Positions 1-7,933 of a stretch of DNA of 14,110 bases are shown piece after piece. Source of the DNA: Brevundimonas sp. Its GTDB lineage: Bacteria; Pseudomonadota; Alphaproteobacteria; Caulobacterales; Caulobacteraceae. The translations under genes and the position numbers were made by a program. The notes under the pieces were generated by a model. That model searched no databases and had not been told where the DNA came from. It worked only from the letters and a program-made list of their open reading frames with translations. The DNA lies in contig JADGMZ010000294.1 in the NCBI GenBank assembly GCA_015234495.1, forward strand, positions 1-14,110, written 5' to 3'. Position 1 is the first letter of the stretch; each line of letters opens with the position of its first letter.

Positions 1-2
1 AC

Positions 3-269
3 GAGTACATGGCCATCAGCCCCTTCGCCTACGCCGACCGGATCAACGAGCCGCTCCTGCTGATGCACGGTGCGGCCGACTCCAACAGCGGCACCCTGCC
101 CATGCAGAGCGAGCGCCTCTTCGCCGCCCTCAAGGGTCACGGCGCCACGGCCCGCTACGTTCTCCTGCCCCATGAGGGTCACGAGTATCGCGCCCGGGAA
201 TCGCTCCGGCACGCGCTGTGGGAGATCACCGAATGGCTCAACCGCCACGTCCGCGGGACGGCGGACTGA
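3..269 (+). CDS. S9-family serine peptidase, C-terminal end (partial)
   Basis: This is the last part of an alpha/beta-hydrolase peptidase of the prolyl oligopeptidase (S9) family; the start lies left of the window. The reading frame is open from the window edge to the TGA at 267-269. The visible segment contains the stretch PLLLMHGAADSNSG, whose Asp (codon 78-80) fits the catalytic acid, and LPHEGHEYRARES, whose second His (codon 180-182) fits the catalytic His. The catalytic Ser would be upstream. The phrase 'MQSERLFAALKGHGATARY' between them is typical of the S9 branch that includes glutamyl endopeptidases, which cleave peptides in the cell envelope or cytoplasm. Which substrate it prefers cannot be told from this fragment. 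It converges on the chemotaxis operon and shares no obvious function with it. The family call is safe; the glutamyl-specific subfamily is an inference from recalled motif similarity. Confidence 0.85.
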   Translation, partial: EYMAISPFAYADRINEPLLLMHGAADSNSGTLPMQSERLFAALKGHGATARYVLLPHEGHEYRARESLRHALWEITEWLNRHVRGTAD

Positions 270-279
270 GGCTGCGCGA

Positions 280-298
280 ACCGGCTGATTTCGCCGGT
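280..298. terminator. Possible terminator hairpin between convergent genes
   Basis: Six-base arms ACCGGC and GCCGGT surround a 7-base loop, starting 11 bases after the peptidase stop codon. No T-run follows on either strand, so a Rho-independent terminator is only a weak possibility. The whole gap 270-385 is short and contains no credible gene. It also holds a 12-base palindrome, GCGGACGTCCGC, at 357-368, which may be part of a fold at the 3' end of the che transcript. Confidence 0.25.
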
Positions 299-385
299 CC
301 TGGTCGCTACGGTTGTAATCAGGCTGCTGTCTGGTCGCCCGCGGCGGCCCTGGAAGGCGGACGTCCGCGTCGCCGTTCCCAGCCG

Positions 386-835
386 TCAGCCGGGCTGCTT
401 CGGCAGTCGGGCGAGAACGGAGGCGAGCCCTTCCAGAAGGAGGCGCGATTCTTCGCTGGTCCGGCAGTCGGCGGCGAGGATCAGTCGCAGCGTCCGAACG
501 TGGACGTGCACCGAAGGCCACTGCCAGCATCCGCCGACGGTCATCCGGTCGCTGGCTTCGCAGAGGCTGAAGGCGGCGGTGTAGAGCGGCCCGGTGTCGA
601 AGAAGCCGGCCATGTCGGCGAAGGCCGAGGCCAGATCGTAGACCAGGGCCGCGGCTTCCTCGTCCTTCGCGATGCAGGCGGCTTCAAGCCGCGCGAGAGT
701 CTCGGCCAGCGACCGCATGCCTTCCTCGCGATGGCTCTCCAGACCGGCGTCCGCCGCACGCACGGCGTCGGCCATGGTCCGGCCGCCGGGTTCGGCCATC
801 TTTCGGGCCAGGCTGTTTCCGCGGAGGTCGGTCAC
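386..835 (-). CDS. cheE: CheE-like accessory chemotaxis protein
   Basis: This 149-residue protein is the last gene of the chemotaxis operon. The GTG start at 833-835 overlaps the cheYIII stop in a GTGA, so translation is probably coupled. The sequence reads as a helical, acidic and Ala/Leu-rich cytosolic protein without signal peptide or membrane segment. A more conserved-looking centre (about residues 70-115, including MAGFFDTGPLY and GGCWQWPSVHVHVR) has several Trp and His residues. I see no CheY, HPt (no HxxKG) or CheZ/CheC motif. The name rests mainly on position: in Caulobacter crescentus the gene after cheYIII is cheE. Its biochemical role is not established to my knowledge; involvement in adaptation or CheY handling is an inference. 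A downstream ATG at residue 13 or 21 could also be the start, but neither keeps the overlap. Confidence 0.7.
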   Translation of the reverse strand: MTDLRGNSLARKMAEPGGRTMADAVRAADAGLESHREEGMRSLAETLARLEAACIAKDEEAAALVYDLASAFADMAGFFDTGPLYTAAFSLCEASDRMTVGGCWQWPSVHVHVRTLRLILAADCRTSEESRLLLEGLASVLARLPKQPG

Positions 836-1434
836 AGGGCCACCCGCCGGGGTTTGAACAGGCTGTCGATGTCTGACTGATCCATGTTTGCCTCCACGGC
901 AGCGCCCACGTGGGTTGAAAGATCGCCCTTGCGGCGGCCGGCGACGTTGAGCGGGGGGCCCATGTTCCGCACGCGCCTGTCGGGACCGACGTAGGTTTCC
1001 GACTGGATGAATTCGCGCTCATCGGACGATAGCCAGACGATCCGCTGAAGCAGCACGGTGGGCGTAAGGGGTTTCGCGACGATGAAGCTCGCGCCGCAGT
1101 CGCGGCTCTTGTGAACCCTGGACGCCGCGGCGTGGCCGGTCAGCATGATCACCGGCGTCTGCCGCGCCGCCTCGGGCGACTCGCGGCGCACCCAGCGGGT
1201 GAAGTCATAGCCGTCCATCTCGGGCATGGCGCAGTCGACGAGAATCAGGTCCACCGGCCGCCGCTTCAGCACCTCGGCGGCCTCGATCGCGGAACTGCAT
1301 CGGATCTGCTCCTTGACGCCAAACCCCTGCACGATCGAACTCAGGATATCGAGGGCCTGGGCGTTGTCGTCGATCAGCAGCACCGTGACGTGGGCGAGAT
1401 TCACCCGATCGGATGGACGGGGGATGCGGGCCAT
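832..1434 (-). CDS. cheYIII: CheY-like response regulator with arginine-rich c-di-GMP-type tail (CheYIII/CleA-like)
   Basis: This is a 200-residue protein: a receiver domain (about 14-140) followed by a C-terminal extension of roughly 60 residues. The receiver keeps the phosphorylation site: acidic pair D22/D23, acceptor D67 in LILVDCAMPEMDG, T99 and K121. The position matching the aromatic switch residue Tyr106 of E. coli CheY is Ile118. The extension contains YVGPDRRVRNMGPP (148-161) and then AGRRKGDLS (165-173), two Arg pairs about 13 residues apart. Arg-rich tails of this sort bind c-di-GMP in the Caulobacter Cle proteins, CheY relatives that act on the flagellar motor. I recall the Caulobacter gene in this operon position being CleA, but could not check. 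The gene starts 4 bases after cheU and overlaps cheE. Receiver identity is firm; c-di-GMP binding is an inference from the motif. Confidence 0.85.
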   Translation of the reverse strand: MARIPRPSDRVNLAHVTVLLIDDNAQALDILSSIVQGFGVKEQIRCSSAIEAAEVLKRRPVDLILVDCAMPEMDGYDFTRWVRRESPEAARQTPVIMLTGHAAASRVHKSRDCGASFIVAKPLTPTVLLQRIVWLSSDEREFIQSETYVGPDRRVRNMGPPLNVAGRRKGDLSTHVGAAVEANMDQSDIDSLFKPRRVAL

Positions 1435-1438
1435 GGGG

Positions 1439-1789
1439 TCACTCGAACAGCACGAGGTCGCCGGCCCGCGTGGCGCCCCCAGACGCCGGAGCAGCCGATC
1501 CGGACGCAGCCTTCAGGCGCTCTGCGAGGGCCGCCAGCGGAACCGCCGCCAGGGCTTCGTCGACCGGTGCGCCGCAGGACAGGGCCCCGGCCAGCGCGCG
1601 GAGGGCGTCCAGGGTCTGATGCAGGTCGTCGACCGCCTGCGCCTTCACCAGAACGCCGGACCGACTGTCGGCCGGAGTCTGACGGGCGTGATCGGCGACC
1701 AGGGACGACAGCCCGTCCACCGTCTCCATCAGGGTGGCGAGTTCGGCCGACAGGCCGGAGAGCAAGGCGCGCGTCTGCGACGGGGTCAT
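1439..1789 (-). CDS. cheU: CheU-like small protein of the chemotaxis operon
   Basis: This 116-residue protein has no recognised domain. The first 90 residues look like continuous amphipathic helices rich in Ala and Leu (for example LSAELATLMETVDGLSSLV), followed by a Gly/Ala/Ser-rich loop and a short hydrophobic end, GDLVLFE. There is no signal peptide, membrane segment, Cys pair or phospho-acceptor motif, so a cytosolic adaptor or partner-binding role is plausible. Its ATG overlaps the cheD stop in a TGATG, and cheYIII begins 4 bases after its stop. The name comes from position between cheD and cheYIII, as in the Caulobacter crescentus operon. The function of CheU is not established to my knowledge, and the sequence itself does not suggest one. 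Confidence 0.7.
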   Translation of the reverse strand: MTPSQTRALLSGLSAELATLMETVDGLSSLVADHARQTPADSRSGVLVKAQAVDDLHQTLDALRALAGALSCGAPVDEALAAVPLAALAERLKAASGSAAPASGGATRAGDLVLFE

Positions 1790-2334
1790 CAGAAAAGCTC
1801 CACGGCGCCGGCGTCCGCGGCGACGATCGGGCGAACCGGAGGACCGGGCGGGCTGTGGTCGGTGACGGGACGCTGGAGCGCCCTTCCGCTGACCGGCCAG
1901 TACTGGACGCGCCGGCCGCCGGTTCCGCGCAGGCTGCCGCCCGCCACGGGAATTTCCTCGTCCCGCAGGAAGCGCTCGGCGAAATCAGCGTTGGCGCGTC
2001 CGACGTCCTGAAGGGCGTCGAACATGCGGCCGCCGCCGAACAGCTTGGCCTCGAGCCGGTCCCGGCGGGCGCCCAGCTTCAGGCAGTCGTTGATCAGCAC
2101 TTCCATGGCGTAGGCGCCGTAGCGGCGGCCCGCGTCCCGGCCGCTTCCCGAACCTTCCGGCAACAGGAAGTGGTTCATCCCGCCGACGCCGGCGACAGGA
2201 TCGCGCAGGCACATGGCCACGCAGCTGCCCAGGATCGTGGTCAGCACGACCCCGGCGTCGGTGGTCACATAGTGCTCTCCCTGCCCCACATGGACGCGGT
2301 GTGTGGCGGGGTGATCGCGTAGCGCCGCCGTCAT
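1789..2334 (-). CDS. cheD: Chemoreceptor glutamine deamidase CheD
   Basis: CheD hydrolyses the amide of selected glutamines on chemoreceptors, turning them into methylatable glutamates. The 181-residue protein has the family's active-site Cys38 in [12 protein letters not shown] and His55 in GGMNHFLLP, 17 residues apart as in Thermotoga CheD, with Thr32 six residues before the Cys. The central [17 protein letters not shown] and [10 protein letters not shown] and the late [12 protein letters not shown] are further family landmarks. The C-terminal 30 residues (Pro/Ala-rich) go beyond the catalytic fold. The ATG overlaps the cheYII stop (ATGA) and the stop overlaps the cheU start. The likely substrate is the McpA receptor of the same operon, whose methylation helices contain Gln-Gln and Glu-Gln pairs. 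In some bacteria CheD is also regulated by a CheC phosphatase; no cheC is visible here. Confidence 0.95.
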   Translation of the reverse strand: MTAALRDHPATHRVHVGQGEHYVTTDAGVVLTTILGSCVAMCLRDPVAGVGGMNHFLLPEGSGSGRDAGRRYGAYAMEVLINDCLKLGARRDRLEAKLFGGGRMFDALQDVGRANADFAERFLRDEEIPVAGGSLRGTGGRRVQYWPVSGRALQRPVTDHSPPGPPVRPIVAADAGAVELF

Positions 2335-2720
2335 GTAAGTGGGCCGAAGACCGTTTCGACCTTCTCCTTCAGCTGGGCGACGGTGAACGGCTTGACGAGG
2401 TAGTTGTTGACCCCGAACTGGACCGCGCGCGCGACCAGATCCCGGTCGGCCCGGCCGGTCAGCATGATGAAGGCGGCGCCGGCCGTGGGCGGGTGAGCCC
2501 GGACGGCGCGCAGCAGGCCCAGACCGTCCAGGTTGGGCATGTTGAAATCCGAAATGATCAGGTGCGCCGGCTGGGTGATCATCTGGCGCAGACCGGCCTC
2601 GCCGTCGCCGGCCTCGCGGAACTCGCGGAAGCCGAGCTGCTGCAGGCTTGTGCGGATAAGGGCGCGCATCGAGGCCTGATCGTCGACGATGAGGGTGTGG
2701 ATGGCGGCGGCGGCGGGCAT
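2331..2720 (-). CDS. cheYII: Single-domain CheY response regulator (CheYII)
   Basis: This is a 129-residue stand-alone receiver domain that accepts phosphate from CheA. Conserved residues are all present: D13/D14, acceptor D58 in [14 protein letters not shown]88 in IMLTG, K110 in YLVKPF, and Tyr107 at the position of E. coli CheY Tyr106. There is no output domain, so it acts by binding a partner such as the flagellar switch or CheA, or serves as a phosphate sink. A good ribosome-binding site, TGAGGA, precedes the ATG, and its first three bases are the cheB stop codon (gap of 10 bases). The stop overlaps cheD (ATGA). Of the three CheY proteins in the operon this one looks most like classical motor-binding CheY by its Tyr switch residue; the actual division of labour is not readable from sequence. 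Confidence 0.93.
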   Translation of the reverse strand: MPAAAAIHTLIVDDQASMRALIRTSLQQLGFREFREAGDGEAGLRQMITQPAHLIISDFNMPNLDGLGLLRAVRAHPPTAGAAFIMLTGRADRDLVARAVQFGVNNYLVKPFTVAQLKEKVETVFGPLT

Positions 2721-2730
2721 GCGGAAATCC

Positions 2731-3768
2731 TCAGACTACAGGGGCGGAGTCGCGCGAGGGGGAGGCGCAGACGTCCAGAATGGCGGCGGAGAGGCGGCTC
2801 AAGGGCAGCTGGCGCTCGACGGCGCCGAGTTCGAAGGCGGCCCGGGGCATGCCGTAGACGACGCTGCTGGCCTCGTCCTGACCGAAGGTGTGACCTCCGG
2901 CCTGGCGCATCTCCAGCAGGCCCTGCGCGCCATCCCGGCCCATGCCGGTCAGGATCACGCCGGCCATCGGTCGGCGCAGCCGGACCACGGATCGAAACAG
3001 GACGTCGACCGAGGGCCGGTGTCCGCTGACCGTGTCGGAGCGGACCAGCCGGCAGCGCGGCGACGACCCCGACACCTCAAGGTGCGCCTCGCCGCCCGGG
3101 GCGATGTAGATGCAGCCCGGCTGCACCGGTGCGCCATCGGAGGCCTCCACGACGGAGGCTCCCGAAGACTTGTCCAGCCGCGCCGCAAAGCTGCGCGTGA
3201 AGGTGGCGGGCATGTGCTGGGTGACCACGGTGGCCGGACAATCGGCCGGGAACGAGGACAGGATGGTCAGCAGCGCTTCGACGCCGCCGGTGGAGGCGCC
3301 GATCGCCAGCACCATGTCCTTGTTGACGCGGTAATCGGCCGGGCGCGCGACCGGAGCGCCTCCGCCCGCCCGAACCCGCGAACGGGCGGCGACCTTCACC
3401 TTGGCGGCGAGCTCGGCGAAGGCCTCCATGGCCGTCGTGCCCGCGCCCGGCTTGCCCACCGCGTCGACGGCGCCGAGTTCGAGGGCCGCAAGGGTGATTT
3501 CGGCTCCGGCCTGGGTCAGGGTCGAGACCATGACCACCGGCATCGGCCGCAGTCGCATGATCTTCTCGAGAAACTCGAGCCCGTTCATGTTCGGCATTTC
3601 GACGTCGAGGGTGATGACGTCCGGATTCAGCCGCTTGATGGCCTCGCGGGCTTCCAGCGGATCGGCGGCCGAGCCCAGCACCTCGATCTCGGGATCGCGG
3701 CGCAGGGCGGCGGTGATCAGGCCGCGCATGGTGGGGGAGTCGTCGACGACCAGGACGGTGACCGTCAT
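2731..3768 (-). CDS. cheB: Protein-glutamate methylesterase/glutaminase CheB
   Basis: CheB removes methyl groups from receptor glutamates, and its phosphorylation by CheA gives adaptation. The 345-residue protein has an N-terminal receiver (1-120: D9/D10, acceptor D55 in [14 protein letters not shown]83 region, K106), a linker of about 30 residues, and a C-terminal esterase domain (150-335). The catalytic triad is Ser159 in [11 protein letters not shown], His185 in [10 protein letters not shown] and Asp279 in LTGMGRDGA. The open frame extends 167 codons further upstream, but that part is cheR read in another frame. The ATG at 3766-3768 overlaps the cheR stop (ATGA) and is followed directly by the receiver strand [11 protein letters not shown], which fixes the start. 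Length and order are those of a normal CheB. Confidence 0.97.
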   Translation of the reverse strand: MTVTVLVVDDSPTMRGLITAALRRDPEIEVLGSAADPLEAREAIKRLNPDVITLDVEMPNMNGLEFLEKIMRLRPMPVVMVSTLTQAGAEITLAALELGAVDAVGKPGAGTTAMEAFAELAAKVKVAARSRVRAGGGAPVARPADYRVNKDMVLAIGASTGGVEALLTILSSFPADCPATVVTQHMPATFTRSFAARLDKSSGASVVEASDGAPVQPGCIYIAPGGEAHLEVSGSSPRCRLVRSDTVSGHRPSVDVLFRSVVRLRRPMAGVILTGMGRDGAQGLLEMRQAGGHTFGQDEASSVVYGMPRAAFELGAVERQLPLSRLSAAILDVCASPSRDSAPVV

Positions 3769-4631
3769 GACGCCAGCCTGTAGGCGGTCAGGCCGCTGGT
3801 TCGCAGGCGCGCCGTCGCCGGTCCGCTGACGCGTTCCGAATGGCCGATATACAGCATGGCCCCGGGCGTCATCAGCGGGGTGAACCGACTCCACACCCGC
3901 TCCTGCGTGGCGTCGTCGAAATAGATCACGACGTTGCGGCAGAAGATGACGTCGAACTTCCCACGCATCGGCCAGTCGCCGATCAGGTTCAGTTCCTTGA
4001 AGGTCACAAGTCGCCGCAGCGTGGCGTTGGCGCTGAGGCGGTCCCGACCCTGGATCGGCGCCTTTTCGAAATAGCGCTGGCGCAACAGGACCGGCGCGGG
4101 CGCGAGCGCCTCTTCCGAATAGACGCCCGCGGCCCCCTCGGCGACCATGTTGGGATCGATGTCTGTGGCGAGAATGCGCACGTCGAGTTCGGCGGCCTCG
4201 GGCAGCACCGACAGGACGGTCATGGCCATCGAATAGGGCTCCTGCCCGTTCGAACAGGCGGCCGACCACAGCCGCACCCTGCCGCCGGCGCGCGCCCGCT
4301 CGGCGAGGACAGGCATGACCTCGTCACGCAGATGATCGAAATGGTGCGGCTCGCGGTAGAAGCGGGTGACATTGGTGGTCAGGGCCGCGGTCATCGACTG
4401 GCGCTCGTCCACGCCTTCGACGCCCTGGATCAGGGCGCAGTATTCGCGAAAGCTGCGCAGTCCGAGGGCCCGCAGCCGCTTGGCCAGTCGCGAATAGACC
4501 AGCGCGGCCTTGCCTTCGTTGAGGGCGATGCCGGCGTGGCTGTGCAGGATCTCGGCGATGTGGCGGAAGTCCTCGGCGGTGAAGACGAACTCGCCCTCGA
4601 CCAGCGCAGGTCGCCCGGCGGCGGTGGTCAT
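3765..4631 (-). CDS. cheR: Chemotaxis protein methyltransferase CheR
   Basis: CheR transfers methyl groups from S-adenosylmethionine to receptor glutamates. The 288-residue protein has the helical N-terminal domain (15-85) and the Rossmann-type methyltransferase domain (about 90-285). Visible landmarks are [10 protein letters not shown] (85-94), the SAM-binding [14 protein letters not shown] (121-134; the more usual form has Thr where Asn128 is), ATDID (155-159), [10 protein letters not shown] (229-238) and YIGHSE (261-266). There are no C-terminal TPR repeats. Its ATG overlaps the cheW stop and its stop overlaps cheB, both as ATGA. McpA ends in the pentapeptide GWEEF, a plausible tether for this enzyme. 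Confidence 0.97.
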   Translation of the reverse strand: MTTAAGRPALVEGEFVFTAEDFRHIAEILHSHAGIALNEGKAALVYSRLAKRLRALGLRSFREYCALIQGVEGVDERQSMTAALTTNVTRFYREPHHFDHLRDEVMPVLAERARAGGRVRLWSAACSNGQEPYSMAMTVLSVLPEAAELDVRILATDIDPNMVAEGAAGVYSEEALAPAPVLLRQRYFEKAPIQGRDRLSANATLRRLVTFKELNLIGDWPMRGKFDVIFCRNVVIYFDDATQERVWSRFTPLMTPGAMLYIGHSERVSGPATARLRTSGLTAYRLAS

Positions 4632-5095
4632 GCGGCCTCGGCTTCGCTCTCGGGTACGATCCGCTCCAGCTCGATCAGGCTGATCATCCGACCGTCGATG
4701 GCGAAAATGCCCTTGACGAAATTCTTCACATGATCGCTGGCGACGTCGGGCGTCGGCTGCACCTGTTCATCGGTCAGCTGGATGATGTCGGACACGGCGT
4801 CGACCAGAAGGCCGACGGTGCGGCCGCCTATCCGGGCGACCATGATGACGTGGCGGGCGGTCGGTTCGGAGGTGGCCAGGCCGAAGCGCACGCCGAGGTC
4901 CACGATCGGCAGGACCGCCCCGCGGAGGTTGATCACGCCCTTCATGTAGCCCGGAGACCTCGGAAGCGGCGTGGCGGGGGTCCAGCCGCGGATTTCGCGC
5001 ACGGCCATGATGTCGACGCAGAACTCCTGCTCGCCGATCCTGAAGGCGATCAGTTCCCGCGAGGTGGAAGCGGTTGCGGTGAGAACTTCTGACAT
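4628..5095 (-). CDS. cheW: Chemotaxis coupling protein CheW
   Basis: CheW links the receptor tip to the CheA P5 domain in the signalling array. The 155-residue protein is one CheW fold: [21 protein letters not shown] (15-35), [19 protein letters not shown] (50-68), [12 protein letters not shown] (94-105) and a final [18 protein letters not shown] segment (126-143). No extra domain is attached. It starts 2 bases after the cheA stop and its stop overlaps the cheR start (ATGA), so the three proteins of the core complex are made from adjacent cistrons. Confidence 0.97.
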   Translation of the reverse strand: MSEVLTATASTSRELIAFRIGEQEFCVDIMAVREIRGWTPATPLPRSPGYMKGVINLRGAVLPIVDLGVRFGLATSEPTARHVIMVARIGGRTVGLLVDAVSDIIQLTDEQVQPTPDVASDHVKNFVKGIFAIDGRMISLIELERIVPESEAEAA

Positions 5096-5097
5096 GA

Positions 5098-7290
5098 TCA
5101 GCTCGCGATCTTGAGGGCAGGACGGGCCGAGCGGCGGCGGGCGTTGGCCACGATGGCGTCGACGTCGAGGATGAGGGCAACCCGGCCGTCACCGAGAATG
5201 GTCGCCGCCGCGACCCCTTCGACCTGCTGGTAGTTGGTCTCGAGGCTCTTGATGACGACTTGGCGCTGTCCCTGGATGGCGTCGACCAGCAGGGCCGCCC
5301 GGAAACCGGCCTCCGTCTCGATGACCACGGCCACGCCCGACGACGGGTCGGCCGGCGTGGCCCGGAAGCCCATCACATGGCCGACGTCGATCAGCGGCAC
5401 GAACTCTTCGCGGAAGCGGATCACCGCGTCGTGGCCGCCGACGAAATTGATGTCCTGGGCCCGCGGGGTCAGGCTTTCCACGATGGCGGTGAGAGGCGTG
5501 ACCAGCGTCTGTTCCGCCGCCGAGACGACCATACCGTCCAGCACGGCGAGGGTCAGAGGCAGGCTCAGCGTAAAGGTTGAACCCTTGCCGGGCGTCGACG
5601 CGATGGAGATGCGGCCGCCCAGCGCCTGGATGGACCGGCGCACCACGTCCATGCCCACGCCCCGCCCCGAGATGTCGGAAACGGCGTCGGCCGTGGAGAA
5701 CCCCGGCAGGAAGATCAGGTTGTCGACCTCCTCCTCGCTCAAGACGGCGTCGTCGGGGATCAGGCCCCGGGACACGGCGATGCCGCGCACCCGTTCGCGA
5801 TTGATGCCGCGGCCGTCGTCGCTGATCTCGATGACGATGCGGCCGGACCGGTGCAGCGCCACCATGGTGACCGTGCCCTCGGCCGGCTTGCCTGCGGCGG
5901 CGCGGTCTTCCGGACCTTCCAGGCCGTGGTCGATGGCGTTGCGCAGCATGTGGGTGATCGGCTCGGCGAGACGTTCGACCACCGTCTTGTCGACCTCGGT
6001 GGCCTCGCCTTCGGTGACCAGCCGCACACGCTTGCCGGTCATCTCCGCAACCTCGCGGACCAGCCGCGGCATGCGCTGGAATACGGACTTCACCGGCTGG
6101 GCCCGGATGGCCATCACGCTGTCCTGGATTTCCCGGGTCAGCAGCTCCAGATCCTCAAGCCCGACCGAGATGCCGGACGACCGCGCCAGGCCGCTCTCGA
6201 CGACGCGCTGGGCCAGCATGGCCTGCTGGATCACCAGCTCGCCGACCACATTGATCAGGCGGTCGACGCGATCGAGATCGACCCGAATGGTGACCGCCGA
6301 CGCGACCGGGGCGGCTGGCGTCTGCGCCGCCGGCGTCGAAGGCGCGGCCGGCGCCGGCGATGTCGTGGGGGCAGGGGGCGGGGCCACCGCCGGCGCAGGC
6401 GCCGGGGCGGGCGCATCCGCCTTGGCCCGGGCGAGCAGGGCGGCGATGTCGAGATCGTCGGCCTTCGCCGGTTCGTCGGGCATGTCCGGGGCGGGGGCGG
6501 GCGAAACGCTCAGTTCGCAGTCGGACTCGACGAAATCGAACACCTCGCGGATGGCGGCCTCGCCGGCGGAGGTCTCGATGTCGACCGTCCAGGTCAGATA
6601 GCTCTCCTCGGCGACAAGGTCGCCCAGAGCCGGCAGGGTCGAGTGATCGAGCGTGACCTCGACCGGCCCCAGCCGCGCCAGTTCACGCAGCAACAGGCCG
6701 GACTCGTTGGCGTTGGCGTACATCCGCGCGTGCGGGCGGAAGACCACGCGCCAGCGCCGGGCGACGGTTTCGACCGTCCCGACCGGGGCATCCAGGGCCG
6801 ACAGGTCGAAGGCGATCGGCCGGAAACCGAACTCGTCCGGTTCGGGCGGCGCCGGCTCGGTCGGCCCCGCGGTCTCCGGCGAAGCCGCGGCTTCGCCGTG
6901 GGTCAGTTGCTCAAGCTCGACCACGAGGCTGGATGAGCGCACCTCGTCGACCGGAGCACCCTGGCCGCGGGCCGCGGCGATGTGGTCGGCGAGCAGGTCG
7001 GCGGCCCGCAGCAGCGTCTTGACCGTGGTCTCGTCGCACGGCTTGCGGCCCGACCGGATTTCGTCGAGCAGGGTCTCGAAAACGTGAGCGAAGCGCACCA
7101 GGTCGTCGAGGCCGAACGCTCCGGCCCCGCCCTTGACCGAGTGAACCGCGCGGAACACGGCGTTGACCGTCTCGTCGTCGGCCTCGCCGGCCTCGATCGC
7201 CAGCAATCCCGCCTCGAGATCGCCGAGCAGTTCGTCACACTCCTGGAAGAAGGTGACCTTGATCGCCTCGAACGGATCGTCGCTCATCAT
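5098..7290 (-). CDS. cheA: Chemotaxis histidine kinase CheA
   Basis: CheA autophosphorylates under receptor control and passes phosphate to the CheY proteins and CheB. The 730 residues give: P1/HPt with His50 in [14 protein letters not shown]; a P2-type ferredoxin-like region (about 175-262: [32 protein letters not shown]); an Ala/Pro linker (about 292-330); P3 dimerisation (332-400); P4 ATPase with N box [12 protein letters not shown] (447-458), G1 ISDDGRGIN (489-497) and G2 [10 protein letters not shown] (541-550); and a CheW-like P5 (580-715). The open frame continues upstream across cheYI, but that part is not CheA. The ATG at 7288-7290 overlaps the cheYI stop (TGATG); a second ATG follows directly and is an equally possible start. 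All catalytic motifs are intact. Confidence 0.97.
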   Translation of the reverse strand: MMSDDPFEAIKVTFFQECDELLGDLEAGLLAIEAGEADDETVNAVFRAVHSVKGGAGAFGLDDLVRFAHVFETLLDEIRSGRKPCDETTVKTLLRAADLLADHIAAARGQGAPVDEVRSSSLVVELEQLTHGEAAASPETAGPTEPAPPEPDEFGFRPIAFDLSALDAPVGTVETVARRWRVVFRPHARMYANANESGLLLRELARLGPVEVTLDHSTLPALGDLVAEESYLTWTVDIETSAGEAAIREVFDFVESDCELSVSPAPAPDMPDEPAKADDLDIAALLARAKADAPAPAPAPAVAPPPAPTTSPAPAAPSTPAAQTPAAPVASAVTIRVDLDRVDRLINVVGELVIQQAMLAQRVVESGLARSSGISVGLEDLELLTREIQDSVMAIRAQPVKSVFQRMPRLVREVAEMTGKRVRLVTEGEATEVDKTVVERLAEPITHMLRNAIDHGLEGPEDRAAAGKPAEGTVTMVALHRSGRIVIEISDDGRGINRERVRGIAVSRGLIPDDAVLSEEEVDNLIFLPGFSTADAVSDISGRGVGMDVVRRSIQALGGRISIASTPGKGSTFTLSLPLTLAVLDGMVVSAAEQTLVTPLTAIVESLTPRAQDINFVGGHDAVIRFREEFVPLIDVGHVMGFRATPADPSSGVAVVIETEAGFRAALLVDAIQGQRQVVIKSLETNYQQVEGVAAATILGDGRVALILDVDAIVANARRRSARPALKIAS

Positions 7291-7655
7291 CAGGCCGCCA
7301 CACGCCGTACGGCGTCGATCAGCTTGGCCGGGTCGAACGGCTTGACGATCCAGCCGGTGGCGCCGGCGTCGCGGGCCCGCTGCTTCTTGGCCGCGTCGCT
7401 TTCGGTGGTCAACACCAGCACCGGAGTGGCCCGGTGCTCGGGCCTGGCGCGCATGCCCTCGATAAAGCCGAAGCCGTCGAGGCGGGGCATGTTGATGTCG
7501 GTGATGACCACGTCGGCGCCTTCGGCGGACAGGGTCTCGAGGCCGTCGATGCCGTCCACGGCCTGGATCACGCGGTAGCCCGCAGCGACCAGCGCCAGCT
7601 GGAGCATGTCCCGCATCGTGCGGGAGTCGTCGACGGTCAGTATGGTCTTGATCAC
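7290..7655 (-). CDS. cheYI: Single-domain CheY response regulator (CheYI) with Trp at the switch position
   Basis: This 121-residue receiver domain keeps D9/D10, acceptor D53 in VVITDINMPRLDG, T83 and K105 in WIVKPF. The residue matching E. coli CheY Tyr106 is Trp102. I place the start at the GTG of 7653-7655, which overlaps the cheX stop as GTGA, is preceded by GGGAG at good spacing, and leads directly into the first receiver strand (IKTILTVDDSRTMRD). A longer frame to an ATG at 7709 would add 18 residues unrelated to the fold and a 58-base overlap with cheX. The gene sits immediately before cheA, the usual place for a CheA-dedicated CheY. Confidence 0.93.
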   Translation of the reverse strand: MIKTILTVDDSRTMRDMLQLALVAAGYRVIQAVDGIDGLETLSAEGADVVITDINMPRLDGFGFIEGMRARPEHRATPVLVLTTESDAAKKQRARDAGATGWIVKPFDPAKLIDAVRRVAA

Positions 7656-7933
7656 ACGGAATCTCCCGGCTGTCCGGCCGCTGGCGGCGGCGCACCGAAC
7701 GCGTTCCATTGTTCAGTGAAGGCCTCGGAGGCCGGCTCGACGAGCAGGCGATGACCGTCGGCCGCCCAGGTCTGCCGTGCCGACAGAAGGACCTGGAGGC
7801 AGAGGCCCCCCAGCCGCTCGACGGCCGAACCGTCGAGCGTCAGGGGACGGCCGCGGGCGCCCAGCAGCTGGACCCGAAGGCCCTCGGCCGCCTGGATGTC
7901 CAGCACCGCCGGCAAGGCGACAACGGCTTGCAT
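7652..7933 (-). CDS. cheX: CheX: small STAS-domain protein
   Basis: This 93-residue protein reads as a single STAS domain, the fold of anti-sigma-factor antagonists such as SpoIIAA. It has a short N-terminal strand pair ([19 protein letters not shown]), then LTLDGSAVERLGGLCLQVLL, in which Ser36 sits in the D-x-S position that is phosphorylated in SpoIIAA-type proteins, and a C-terminal strand RLLVEPAS. It corresponds by position to cheX of the Caulobacter crescentus operon. Despite the name it has none of the motifs of the unrelated CheX/CheC phosphatases. STAS proteins in chemotaxis operons have been linked to array or kinase regulation, but the partner here is unknown. Its ATG overlaps the mcpA stop (TGATG) and its stop overlaps the cheYI GTG start. 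Confidence 0.85.
   Translation of the reverse strand: MQAVVALPAVLDIQAAEGLRVQLLGARGRPLTLDGSAVERLGGLCLQVLLSARQTWAADGHRLLVEPASEAFTEQWNAFGAPPPAAGQPGDSV

Noticed and set aside
3769..4269. Upstream extension of the cheB reading frame, making a 512-residue protein
   Set aside because: The extra 167 residues are Arg/Gly-rich, match no family and are the antisense-free alternate frame of cheR. The receiver fold begins exactly at the overlapping ATG at 3768.
7291..7695. Upstream extension of the cheA frame, making an 865-residue protein
   Set aside because: The added part is cheYI read in another frame; the HPt domain begins at the ATG pair at 7285-7290.
7652..7933. CheX/CheC-type CheY-P phosphatase
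   Set aside because: No phosphatase helix motif; the sequence reads as a STAS domain and shares only the name.
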